Of a stretch of DNA of 64,000 nt, positions 1 through 11,107 are shown piece after piece (position 1 is the first letter of the stretch; each line of letters begins with the position of its first letter). Made by a program: the position numbers and the translations under genes. The notes beneath the pieces were generated by a model. The model did no database searches, was not told the DNA's origin, and saw only the letters and a program-made list of their open reading frames with translations. The DNA lies in NCBI GenBank assembly GCA_019614645.1, contig JABWDB010000016.1, positions 4,650,001-4,714,000 on the forward strand. Direction: 5' to 3'. The DNA comes from Stratiolaelaps scimitus. Lineage: Eukaryota; Arthropoda; Arachnida; Mesostigmata; Laelapidae.

Positions 1-3000
1 ATTTGTTACTATCCTCATCCGGTAGATTTAATATAAACGAAACATTCCAATATCGACGCGATGCTCCATACACTCAGGCATGTCAAATTAAATCTTGGCT
101 TATCAAATGTAATTTTTCGACTTTTATCTCTCTCTCCATTGTTCAAGTTGCGTTTCAAATCTGTTTCAAATGCATCACACTCGTTCGCTTATATTTCCGT
201 TCGACAGGGATCGGATACAGGATGTATCGGCGAACGCCGTGAATGCAGACGCACGTCAATGATTAGAGGAAGCGAACATTTGGTCAGTCACTTGTTGCTT
301 TCAAACGCTGGATTAATACAAACGTAATTTTAATTCTGCCGATCGGAAATAGTTCCTCGGCTCGCTAAGTATCAATATAACTATAAACGAGCAGTGAAGA
401 TCCCACTGGACAACTGTGACCCTCTATCCCAGCTCAATTTTACGCGAGGCCAGCTCCAGTCATCACACACACATCAATGCGGTGTCCCCTTCGATAGATT
501 TATTTCGTAAGATCTATATATACCAGCTCTACTAGCTTGCGAGTCGAGCAATGTCGTCCACCCATATCCCCTGTGCGAGGCCGTCGACGATTCGCGTTCG
601 AGTGACAGAGTCCACGGCGATCTTCCAAGGGTCGCAGTGCACATATACGCAAAACACAAGAAGTAAAAGTCGTCGTTTAACACGGCCAACCCCGCCTCCC
701 CCGAGAAGAAACCGGCTCTTTGAGCGTGTTCACAAGCCCATAGTGAAAAATGCAATGTACACCATAGTCGGCGATGCGATCGATCGATGGACCGACCGCT
801 CGGCTGTTCCTTTAGTTACATTCGGCGTACCGGTAAATCTTGCCGGAGAATCGGAACCAGTTGAAAACGCCCGCCAAATACCGGATTATCCATAGCTAGC
901 AATAGATCACGTAGCAAATCCCGGCTGGTGTCAGGATCGTATCGGGGCCCCTAGGCCGATTGCCCTGGCCGTTCATCGGGCACCGCGCGGCGTCGTTGTT
1001 ATTTTAGCGAAAAGTTTAGACGTTCGACCACCCCCGGTACCATCGAGCCATCGCCAGCAAAAAGCTTTCCTGAGAAGTCCTCACCAGGGCGCTCCGATCG
1101 GCGCCATTGCAGGCAAAGGCACCGAGATGGCTACGGGCGCTCAAATGTCCGCGATCCGCACAGAAATTTAACAAGAAAAATCGAGATTTCTTGCACAACT
1201 TACCCACACGGTCGTCTGAAGAGATTCGGCGATTTTCACACACGAAATGTTCTTCAGTTATAGGTGAAAAAATTATTTCTTAACAGCTACGCTCCGTTTG
1301 TTTACAAACCTGTCCAGGGGGCGCCAGTGTGGCTATGGTGCTGCCGCCTTGCATAACTGAATTTCATTTCGTATCTCTATTTGTCGATTCGAGATGATGT
1401 GATTTCCTTCGACATTTCACGATAGGATCATCAGGCCTTGATACCTAGCAGTCGTCCATGAGCTAGCGCCGATCTGATCAGTCGTCGCTGACCTAGTGAT
1501 AAAATCACGCCTGTGAACGAGGGAGTATTTCGAAATGTCGTCTTCGATGCATAATTGGCGCTGTTCATGAGTGTCTATGAAGATCGAACGGACAGCAACA
1601 ATGGACACACGCTGTGCACACTCTTTATCTGAGGCGTCTCCGGTGCGCGAACTGCTTGACGCTAATGTGAATCGCCCCTGTGTATCTGACAAATGGCAAG
1701 TGACACTCGTCCCATCACGCCTGTTCGAAGCGTGTTTACGGAGTGTGCGTAATTCAGCTCAGAGACCGAGTGGATGACACGTGCGGCCGAGTGATGTTCG
1801 AACAAATTCTCGGTACGCCTTGAATTTTTCCATAAATCAAGCTGCTTCGGGTGAATAAAGAGATACGAGGATGGTTTTTTTTTTCGACAGTGTTCGTCAT
1901 AACGCCAACGAAAATCCAACAACCCCGATGTTTTAATATTGGCTTTTTGGTTCATGTCAGTATTTATCGGCAATATTATTATTGATTGATCTCGGTGTCG
2001 TCTGTCAATGTGTGATCGCACAATGACACCGACATAGTTTAGACAATGGTCCCGTATCCCAATACAGCAAATGTTCGGAGTTTTATCTTTATTGTTCATG
2101 GTACGCCTCCCTCGGCTAACGAATACACCGTCAAGGAAAAGTGTGATGAGATGAAGTGTCACGGCGTCGGATCTCCTCGTCAGTGAATCAGTCGAATATG
2201 ATTTGAATTAATACTTACCAGTATCATATTTATCGTTCGACTAATGATAACTCCACACATCGAAACGGAGGCACTCGATATCGTCTTTCATTTCCTCCGC
2301 TATTATAAGCATGTATTACATGAGGTGTGGCTAACTTCAGAATGAAGTCAGCCACACCTCACGTAATAGCCAACTTCAGAATAGCTTTTCCAGTATACTC
2401 TCCTAAAGGTAGCATGAGTGACACGCTAATGCTATGATACTAATTCCGTGAGGCGCGTGTCTTCATAGGCTCATCAAACGTCATTTTGAAAGCTGACCTC
2501 AATTGAGTGCTGTGCCTGATACAGGCGACTGAAATTAAATAAACAAGTTTATTAGTCGAGTGCAACTTTTTTAAACAAGCGCATTCATTGGGGCTTGGCT
2601 TGCGTATCAACGATTTAAGCATTTTTTGTGCGTACCTACCCTCGGATTATTGCGAAGGTAACTACTTTAGGTGATCCCGTAGGGGATACAAAGAATAATC
2701 GATCTGTTGCGATGAAAGGGAAGTCCTTTCAACGTAGTCGCTCCGTAGTCGTAATAAAGATGGAAGCTGTTTGACGTAGGCAGCATTGTACCACTGTGAA
2801 CTTCTATGTAACTACATTTAATAATGTAATGAACGTGCAGCGTTCGACCATCTCGGATTTGCAGAGCCATTTTCAACAAGCGATGAATTAGACGAACGTA
2901 CAGCATCTGTGCAACTAGATGATATTCTATATTCTTGTACATTACTTATATAGAATATTACTATTAGTTTTTGGATGAAGTAGACATAATACATAGGATG

Positions 3001-3742
3001 GAATACAAACAGACTTTCTCTCGACGTTGTCCACGATACGACCGATCGGATCTTTCAGCGTTCTCAAGGGTCACAAGCCCACTGAATCGACAGATTTGGA
3101 GAATCCCGATACTCACCTGAGTAGGAACTGTAGCTGCGGGCTATGACGATATTCACTACACATCGATGTACGAATACTCGTACAAAATAGTTGTTTGCAA
3201 TAAAGGTAACACATTTTTTTTTGGCATTTTAAGAGTGAATTGTTTTATTTCTCAATTTCGTACACTGCTGTTCTTGCACGTTCAGCCACACACCCACCCG
3301 CCCACTCGTGTATTTAACGTATATGTTCTGAAGATGAAGAAGATCAATCGATCGATTACCTTTTTTGCCAATTAACATTGTGGTCTATCTAAAGATTATA
3401 TGGATAGAGTGATAGATATTTATTTGTATGTGTGTGTGTCTGTGAGAGGGTGTAAAGGTTTAAATATGTACATGCGGTTGAAATTCATATAATAATAATG
3501 ATAACACTTTACAGAAGAATTCGCATACTTTGCTGCATATAAATTATGATTCACGTGGCCTTACAACACAGCTGTCCACTGGAACGTCCATAGGCAAAAC
3601 TGTCGACACTGAAACTTTATGCGACGCTTAATTTTGACAATGGCTATATTACAAGGGGAATCAGTAACCGACGCGGTGTCACTGGCCAAGTTGCATCTGG
3701 AGCTAGTTGCTTTCAACGAGTTTGTACAGCAATCCGATGCAA
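1..3742. other. Intergenic stretch downstream of FCP1
   Basis: No recognisable gene. The part from about 550 to 1350 is more GC-rich than the rest. The longest open frame (1662-2162, minus, 166 codons) shows no family signature and no splice structure I trust. A short hairpin lies at 2314-2368, and a (TG)n tract near 3427-3440 sits in AT-rich DNA. Confidence 0.5.
2314..2368. repeat. Short inverted repeat with 26-bp arms and a 3-nt loop
   Basis: The left arm 2314-2339 is the reverse complement of 2343-2368 apart from two positions. The core GAGGTGTGGCT pairs with AGCCACACCTC. Both mismatches are A-C on the plus strand, so on a minus-strand RNA they would be U-G wobbles and the hairpin would be fully paired. 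The loop is too short for a typical microRNA precursor. It could be a foldback remnant of a transposon. Confidence 0.8.
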
Positions 3743-6700
3743 CTATGAGAATAGTTCCCGTTCAACGGCGGCCGCCATCTCCTCGTCGACCTCTCCAATA
3801 CTCTCGCCGTCCGAGTTCCATTCCTCGTCGCCGAGATCTGCTCCGTTCTCGCGATCAGGCCGGTCGAGGGCGCGTCTACCGCCGAAGTCATCTTCCTCGA
3901 TGCCTCCGTCACCTTCGTCTGCTCTCCAGCCGTGTGGTGCGGAATTATCCTCTGTTTTAGCAAAAGAGAAAGAAACAACAAAAAATCACCCTTGCTCAGA
4001 TCGGGCGAATGACTGATGCTACCGAGTAGTGTCGATCTGAACGCTGTAAATGTGTTTAGGACAAAGGTTCTTCGACAAACACGAGGCGTAATTTCAATGA
4101 ATATGATATCCGCAAAGATACATATAACAAGGGCTGAGTTAGGAGAATGTACGGAACTTGCTCATCGACCTACCGCCATATAGGGCGTCCTCGTCATCTT
4201 CATCGTCGTGATCGATTGGTGTCCGTTTTCGACGTTTTGCTTCCGGCTGCCCACAAGGTCCGCCTTCATCCTGTCAACAACATGGTACGAGAGAGAGAGA
4301 CTCATTATCCCATCATTACCTTAAAAGCTACTCATAATGCAATGCCATTTCGTGTATGCTAAACAGGATGCCTTTCTCATGCTACACAGGGGATAAAGCC
4401 CGGCAATATCCCCAGTGGGGGATCAATTAAACGTTAGATTAAGTGGATATAAAAAAGGGCGTCATTAAGTCGCCAACCTCATTAGCATCATCATCATCTC
4501 CATCGTCCTGTTCCTCGTCATCGTCGAGTTCATCGTCGACCTCCTTGTCCATCTCGGCCAGTCCTTCCCTTCCGATGGCTAACGAAGGCACGAATGCCTC
4601 GGGTAGCAATGCCTGTTGCTCGCCAGCGAGACGGGTGAGCTCGGACATTTCTCGAGCCTCCTGCTCGACCTGAAGGACGACAGCGGGAAATAATCGTAAT
4701 AACAAGACGGTCACATCAAAAACGTTATTTCGGAGGAAAAAGCTCACTGACAGGATCGCAGTGGACGGACGACAATGACGGTATCACAAATAGAGACCGA
4801 GAGGAAAAATGAGCGCTTTGTCAACAACTTGTATATTCATATTTAGCACAACGGTTCGTGCCCACCTGTTGTCGCGTTTCGGGACTCATTATGGGCTCTA
4901 GGAGACGTCCGGCCCTATTGCGCCGCCGGCCACCCTGTGGCTCTTCCGGCGGCACATCCTTAAGCGGGAACAATTTCTCAGATACATGCTCCCAGCGTTC
5001 CGCGCAGCACCACAACCACTGCGTTGCAACCACCTATATTTGGAATGACAGTCATATCAAATGTTGAGTGAAACAGCAGTACATGACAAGGTTACAAAAT
5101 TCCGAGCTACGCGAGACTAAGCACAGCGTCGTAGTCAAAACAAGCTAGTGAACAGTGACGCTGACCCTGGATGACACTTGCGACTAAGGCAACCACAGGC
5201 ACATTCGTTTGTATTTGTGTGTGTGTGTGTGTGGTTCTAATCATTGCTCGTCAATAGGTTTGGGCTCGTCGAATGGCCCCTCTTCATTTAGCATGGTGTT
5301 AATAAGTAGAAGCATATTCCTCACCTTTATATTGCGGAACTTGCGAGCGTACACGAGCTTGGCGGTTCCGGGTCTGGCGGCTACAAGATGAGTCACCTCC
5401 TTGCTGAGGTCTTTGTGTACACGAGCGCCGAGAGATACAGCTACCTGATAGATCTTCGCCACTTCGGGCCGCTGGTTCATCGGTAGACATCCAGTGAACA
5501 CTAAGACAACGTCTTTGAGGACTTTCTGTCTGACGTACGGAATCACGGTCTTGAGATCGGGGATCCGGGATGTCCGACCAGCGCCAGCAGAATTACCGTT
5601 GCCCACCTGGCTACCGCCAGCATTGCTATCACTACCGCCTGGCTGTAACGACAATTTCGACCCGACCTGTCAGACACACGGAGAAGACGGAGACGACGCG
5701 ATCTACTCGAATATACGATTGTATCGTATCACAATGCAGCTTCTAGATATGCGCTATCAATTATCGAGTTATGTTCGAGCTATTCTTCGATTTGGGGGAC
5801 ATACTGTTCATACGATCGTTTCGATGCATATTGCTAACGTTGATGATAGTTACGAATGACGGTGCTTACCTTGCTCTGCATTTGTTCGTAGAGCTCGAAG
5901 AAGGCGCGATGGATTGTGGTGAGAATGTCTTCTAGGTACATGAGATAATCGTCAGCATCGTCGTATTCAACGGCTCCGTCAACCTATATCGATCAGTTGC
6001 GAAACAGGTGATTTTTGATAATAAAAACCGAAAAAGAACACACACACTTCAATCAGAGCAAATCGACACAGGCATAAGCTAATGAAGCAAACATTTCCAT
6101 AAAAATGTTTCGTCACAGCAGTAACGCGGCACTGGGTCATTCCGTCAACTATGTCGGTTTATACATATTTCACTTACTAAATCAGCGTTCAGTATCTGAA
6201 CACACCGTTGGAAACATTTGGGAACACTGAAATCTCTCAAGGATCGATTAACTCATTCAATCACCCACCTGCGAGCACGTGTGCTCGATGACGTCGCGCA
6301 GACAGGCCACCACATCGCGATCGGCCTGGGCAACGACAGGATTCCGAGGGCCTAGATAGGCGCTACAGCTTCCACCCTCTGAAGGCGGCAGCGAATGAAA
6401 CTCCGCCAAACCACCTGAAATAGTAGGAGTATATTTGCGCCTGTGCTCAATATAGCCTTGAACAATTACAACATGATGAAAAAAAATCATGACACTTGTG
6501 TCTCTTAGTAGGCAAGTTGTTATTCGGATACCTTACTTGTGTAAATTTTATTAAATAATGAACTCTGGTGGAATATGCTTTAAATTTGTCAAATTTTGCG
6601 TAGCATATATATATATATGACGTTGAAAAGTTGAAAAAAAAATTCGACCAGATCTATCACATATATATTATATATATATAAGTATATTTAAATTCAAACT

Positions 6701-9267
6701 CAGCTCTAATTTAATAATAATTTACGGGAATATAATTTTATATCTATATAATCTCCAGCGTTCTTGTTGTGCCACTCACCAATCGGAGCGTTGATATCGC
6801 CGGCTCCCCGGAAAAACACGTACGGTTTGACGGTTACTAGGTTCGCGGCAAAATTCCACACATCTTCACGGTCATCAATGATAGCCACAAGTTGGTCGCC
6901 GCAAGGGAACAACGAACGGAGATTGGCTGTCTTGCTAGCCGGATGAAAGCACTCATCGCGGGATAAAATGCGGAACTGGAAGTATCGCTTCTGCTTATCG
7001 AGAAGCGATGCAATGTGATGTGCATACGGTCTCGCCCCGAACGTCACAATGTGTAATTCGAACAGCCGAGAAATCTAGGTAGGGTTCGGTACGCAAAGAA
7101 CGAGAGAGCTTCCGATTAGCGATCACCGATCGCGGTAACTAGAGTATAGTAACGCGATCGTAGCTCAATGATTCCAAGATCGATTTTGGAATCGTTCCCC
7201 AGAGTCTCTCATCAATTTAACCGGTATGACGAAATGATGATATAGACTTAAGCGATGATGCGATTTCAAATCGTTTCAAGTTCGGTATTCGATAAATGTT
7301 CTGTCGGTCGATAACGTTTGGCGCCAAAACACTTCCAATACTACTTCGTATGCGATCAGTTACAGAAGACTAAACATTCGTTCCTTTAATAAACAAATAA
7401 AGCTTTATCTTTATCTTATCTTATCTTCACACCTGCCTCGTCGGTAGGAAACTTCACCGGGATCCGGTTCTTACCTTTTCGAGGAAGTGTTCGGTACCAG
7501 GTCGTATGCGTGTGTGATACCACAACTGTCGGTTTCCCGGCAGGGTGAAGTGTTCTACGCCTTTTAGTTTCGGGTGTATCATTTCGCTAGTAGTATGAAC
7601 AAGGGTCTGATCCAGGTCCACGAGAAGGACAAGCTTACGCTGGCCTAAAAGTCGCTGCTCATCAGCCTGAAAAGGTGACAAGTACTTGTTGAACATGAAC
7701 ATAACGCGATCGGCAAGCCACTGCAGCAGGGTGGTGGACACGTCTGACTTGCGGAATTCACAGGGACAATGGTAAATTAGGTTTATTTATCGGTAACTTA
7801 AGCTGCAGCTGCAGTATCTTAAGAACGTGTATATGCTAATTAGTATTACATTACTAGTAGTAATTAGTCCTTTCTCTCCTCCCAATCCACATTGTGTTCC
7901 AGAGAGCGGTTCCTATCTTTGTCACGATAACGCATAAAACACACCTTTCCAATTGACTGTGAAAGCTGTTCATTGATTCGAAGCTCTGGAATAGCGTGAA
8001 TCATCGAAACAGAGGCATCACCCGCTTCCCCGGCGTCCAACCTAAAAGTCGTTTTTAAAGAAAAAAAGCAAGCGTACATTGTTTAATTGATTTGTGTGTT
8101 ACTCTTCTATATTGCTTGTCAGCCGGAACATTGAGGAATACACACTGTGAATTAGTATTGAAAACACTGTTAATTAGCATTGAAAATCCTCATGTCGTTA
8201 CAGTGTTAGAATATGGAAGTCACACCTAGTCAGAGCGGGAGACCTGTCTTCGTCTGAAAGAAAAACCTATATTTTTCTATCACTAAAAAACACGGTGTCT
8301 GAGCACCGATATCGTGCTGCCGTCAAGAGCTACCACATGTTCCCAATGTATGATCTATAACTATCAATCGATTTGTTTTTGCTGGTTGCTCGACTTTTCT
8401 TTGCACTTCTTGTTGCTTTCACTTAGCTCCATATATAGTCACTCAGTTTCAGAGTGGATAATGCAATTATCGTCTTTGTCTCCGTATTTACAAAGGACTA
8501 CACAGCTTTGATAAATAGGCCCGGTAACTTACTCTCGGAGATCTGCCCCACATTCTGCGCAGAGGTCCTTCATAACGATGGGATGAGCACATCGTTTCAG
8601 CTCCAACAGGATCGAACTGGAAGAGAGCACGGGGCAGGATAGCAATTGTACACAACACAGTAACAACGGGGTATTAGTGTCGACGATAAGAACGCGAATA
8701 TGCGGGACGGAACTAGGTTGTTGTTTATAGGTCATTACCAATCAAGTCAAATGGTAGCAAGATGTTATATACCCATTCTCGATGACGGCTCCGGCCGAGA
8801 CGAGAACTCGTGACACGATTCCCTCGAACGGACATTTTAGATTGACAGATCGCGGTCGAGGATCTCCCTCAGCCGGGGACCGGCTCTCTTCGAACGTCAA
8901 AAGGCAAAAGCCCTTATACAGTCGAAACTCCGGCTTCACCTGGAACACGACGCGGCATTTTAGTGTAAGAGACGTGCAGGCTGGCCATGCGTCGTCTTGA
9001 GAGTCGGCCCAAAACAATGACAAAGTTTGGGAGGGCAAAGATTGTCTATCGAATGGAAATAAATATGTCGACTGATGGTGCAATCCAGCAGTCCCTACGG
9101 CAAATCTAGCACAATGCAGTAATGTCAAAAATTATCTATTCAATTTTGGGATCGCGTTTTGCGTCCTGTATGAAACTCACCTTCATACGAAGAACCTTAA
9201 TCGGTCCATGAGTTTTCAAAAGTAGCCTGTCACCGCTCAGTTCAACGAACGCTGTCGCGGGCTCCAT
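3743..9267 (-). CDS. CTDP1: FCP1 / CTDP1: RNA polymerase II CTD phosphatase
   Basis: This nuclear phosphatase removes phosphate from the Pol II largest-subunit C-terminal domain so the polymerase can be recycled. I assembled 13 exons: 9181-9267, 8773-8939, 8533-8616, 7945-8041, 7475-7666, 6780-7074, 6269-6414, 5870-5983, 5325-5666, 4866-5033, 4478-4669, 4174-4270, 3743-3951. All have GT/AG borders and matching phases, totalling 2190 nt (729 aa plus stop). Visible parts: a lipoyl-like N-terminal region (about 1-115) ending in the family block HPIVMKDLCAECGADL; the catalytic FCPH domain with VDLDQTLVHTT (D162, D164 acid pair) and CIIDD-type block AIIDDREDVW (D276-D277); a BRCT domain (about 410-530) with WLWCCAERW; an acidic stretch (about 600-625); a basic KRRKR nuclear signal near 640; and a C-terminal acidic helix EVDEEMAAAVERELFS like the TFIIF-binding end of human FCP1. 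The start ATG at 9267 opens a 29-codon exon matching the family N-terminus. The weakest splice site is the donor after 4478 (GTTGGC). Confidence 0.96.
7381..7427 (+). repeat. SINE 3'-tail fragment in an FCP1 intron
   Basis: CCTTTAATAAACAAATAAAG followed by repeats of TTATC resembles the 3' end of the SINE at 19781-19930 (CCTTTAATAAACCAATAAAC followed by ATTTACC repeats). It lies inside the FCP1 intron 7075-7474. Only the tail is recognisable. A tRNA-like stretch with an 8-bp stem (GATTCCAA/TTGGAATC) near 7167-7190 may be the decayed head. Confidence 0.45.
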
Positions 9268-9294
9268 CGATATCAAAGGCCCGCCTTCTTCTCT
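9268..9294 (-). other. FCP1 5' UTR part of the first coding exon
   Basis: On the minus strand an acceptor (TTATTTGACAG) lies just before AGAAGAAGG, so the exon carrying the FCP1 start codon probably begins near 9294 and has a short 5' leader. This implies at least one upstream noncoding exon. Confidence 0.5.
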
Positions 9295-9850
9295 GTCAAA
9301 TAAACACAAAAAAATGAGCACACAGTCAATTAACGTAACTGCCAATAGTATATTCATTCTGGGACGTATTTTATTTTTTTCCAGGGCGGACATTAAATAA
9401 GGAATAAACATTAATAATAAATATAAAAAAGTTCTGATAACAATACGTGCGTTGTTACGTGTTTTACCAAATGGTTACAATGTCGAATATTTTGATTTTA
9501 TTTCATTTCACATCATTAAAACAAATAATAATTAAACTAACTCTAAACAATTGTAAAAAAACATATCACATGTAAGAAACACCTACAGCCAAATCATCAT
9601 CATCTCCTTGTACCAGCTATTCTTGGCTTTATTATCAGTTAAGTTACTATTATAATTAAACGAAAAACCGACACACGTTGGTTAATTAAACTCTAGAATT
9701 GAATTACAGCAAAACGATTTCAGTTCGATTAGGGATTATGATCTGGATGGGTACCCAGTCGCCACACATGCGTCGAATGTAAACGCTGATTTGTCAATTA
9801 GCCATTCTAAGCACTGACAAGAATCAGAATAAAAGGGTTTGTCTACTTAC

Positions 9851-9990
9851 AGATTGTTCACTCAAACGAGTTCTAAAAGCGCTACGATCTGAGGTGTTCG
9901 AAGTAGCATCGGACACAACTGCCGCTGTGGCTAAATAGCTTGAGGCTACCGAATTGGCAAGTTGTTGACTATGAATTATCCTTTACTTTT
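9851..9990 (-). other. Candidate noncoding first exon of FCP1 (upstream end not defined)
   Basis: A consensus minus-strand donor, CAATCT|GTAAGT, lies at 9851/9850. It is about 560 bp upstream of the acceptor in front of the first coding exon, so it could end an untranslated first exon. The 5' limit given is a guess, and I see no clear TATA box. Confidence 0.25.
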
Positions 9991-10900
9991 GCGGACCGTT
10001 ATTAGCGAATCGAGTTCATCCTCGGCGGTAATAACACACATCGATATACTGAGTAGTCTCTAATAAGTAGATACAAATATTTCTTTCTTCACTTATAATT
10101 TCAGCAACGGCTGTTAAAGACGTCCAATATTTTGATGCATTCATCCCGTTGTCTAGTCTAAGGCCGGAGGAATAGGCGCGCATTTTTGAATGTACGAAAT
10201 AACCGCCTTGCATGTAAGCGTTTTATAATACCATGGGATACGTAAATGCATTAATATATCTTATATATAATATTTAATACAAGACGTTTATTACAAAATA
10301 AGTATTTCACTAATTAATCGTAGTCGTTTTTGTATCGTAATGATAAATATAGATTATTATTACAAATAGTAAAACTAAATATTCAATATTATCGCCAATC
10401 ATTTATTATCAATTGATTACGTTAGCGCCGCCGTTAAGGGCTCGCACTGCGCAAACTCGAAATGTCCACCAACTGGACATGGACAGCACGCATTTGATGT
10501 TTCACTATGTGCAAGTGACTTTTACTTGATTCTGTCTGGTCTGTTCACGAGAAAATGCGTATTTTTGTAAAACGCCGCACAGGCAATTATTATGTTCCGG
10601 ACACTTTTTTTTGTCTACTTTACTATGATTAGTGACCTGCTAGAGCTGGGTCCGAAGTCGATCTACAACTTTTTTTTATTTGAGAGAAGGAAATTTTCTT
10701 CAAACGCACGGCCACCACCAGAGACACCTTCCAAGCCTCCATGGACCGATCCAGTGCAGGGGGGGTTTACGTGGATGACAAATCGCCTCTGCCTGCTAAA
10801 ACCATCCTCGATCTGCAATTTGAGTAATTCGTAGAGAACATCGTCGTATCGTGACGTTCGAACGCGAAAGTAATTTCATGCTGTCTCGTTGATGAAATTA
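9991..10900. other. AT-rich intergenic stretch upstream of FCP1
   Basis: Mostly AT-rich DNA with no recognisable coding block. The FCP1 promoter is probably within or near this stretch, but I see no TATA box or initiator I would commit to. The right edge (10888-10900) is the left target-site duplication of the SINE that follows. Confidence 0.4.
10888..10900. repeat. Left target-site duplication of the SINE
   Basis: GTTGATGAAATTA, identical to 11095-11107. Confidence 0.85.
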
Positions 10901-11094
10901 TGTCCAGTCCGGTGGCCTGGTGGTGCATTCGTGTGCGCACGCTTTGCAATCGGAGGAGAAACACGTAGGTGCACGGGTTCGATCCCCACCGTTGTACATT
11001 TGCATATAAAGGGGTCCGTCTTATGAAGCAATGCCAAAAGCAGTACCGTGTGGACGTTAAATGTTGATTGTGAGTCAGCCTGGAGAATTGATTA
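10901..11094 (+). mobile_element. Full-length tRNA-derived SINE (family B) with target-site duplications
   Basis: The element has an A-box-like GTGGCCTGGTGG at about 10912 and a B box GGTTCGATCC near 10977, that is, an internal Pol III promoter from a tRNA-like head. A non-tRNA body follows, including CTTATGAAGCAATGCC and GTGGACGTTAAATG. It is flanked by the identical 13-bp repeat GTTGATGAAATTA at 10888-10900 and 11095-11107, which is a target-site duplication left by LINE-driven insertion. Related body or head fragments are at 19235, 20238, 26618, 42848 and 44879. The intact duplication suggests a relatively recent insertion. Confidence 0.85.
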
Positions 11095-11107
11095 GTTGAT
11101 GAAATTA
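11095..11107. repeat. Right target-site duplication of the SINE
   Basis: GTTGATGAAATTA, identical to 10888-10900. Confidence 0.85.

Noticed and set aside
1662..2162. 166-codon minus-strand open frame
   Set aside because: No conserved motif and no splice signals I trust, and it starts at a non-standard codon. Length alone is not enough in this much sequence.
2314..2368. microRNA precursor
   Set aside because: The loop is only 3 nt and the arms are 26 bp, shorter than a typical precursor; kept only as an inverted repeat.
10911..10990. True tRNA gene
   Set aside because: A- and B-box motifs are present, but there is no complete cloverleaf with a matched acceptor stem, and a SINE body and target-site duplications follow. 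The same holds for 19781-19860.
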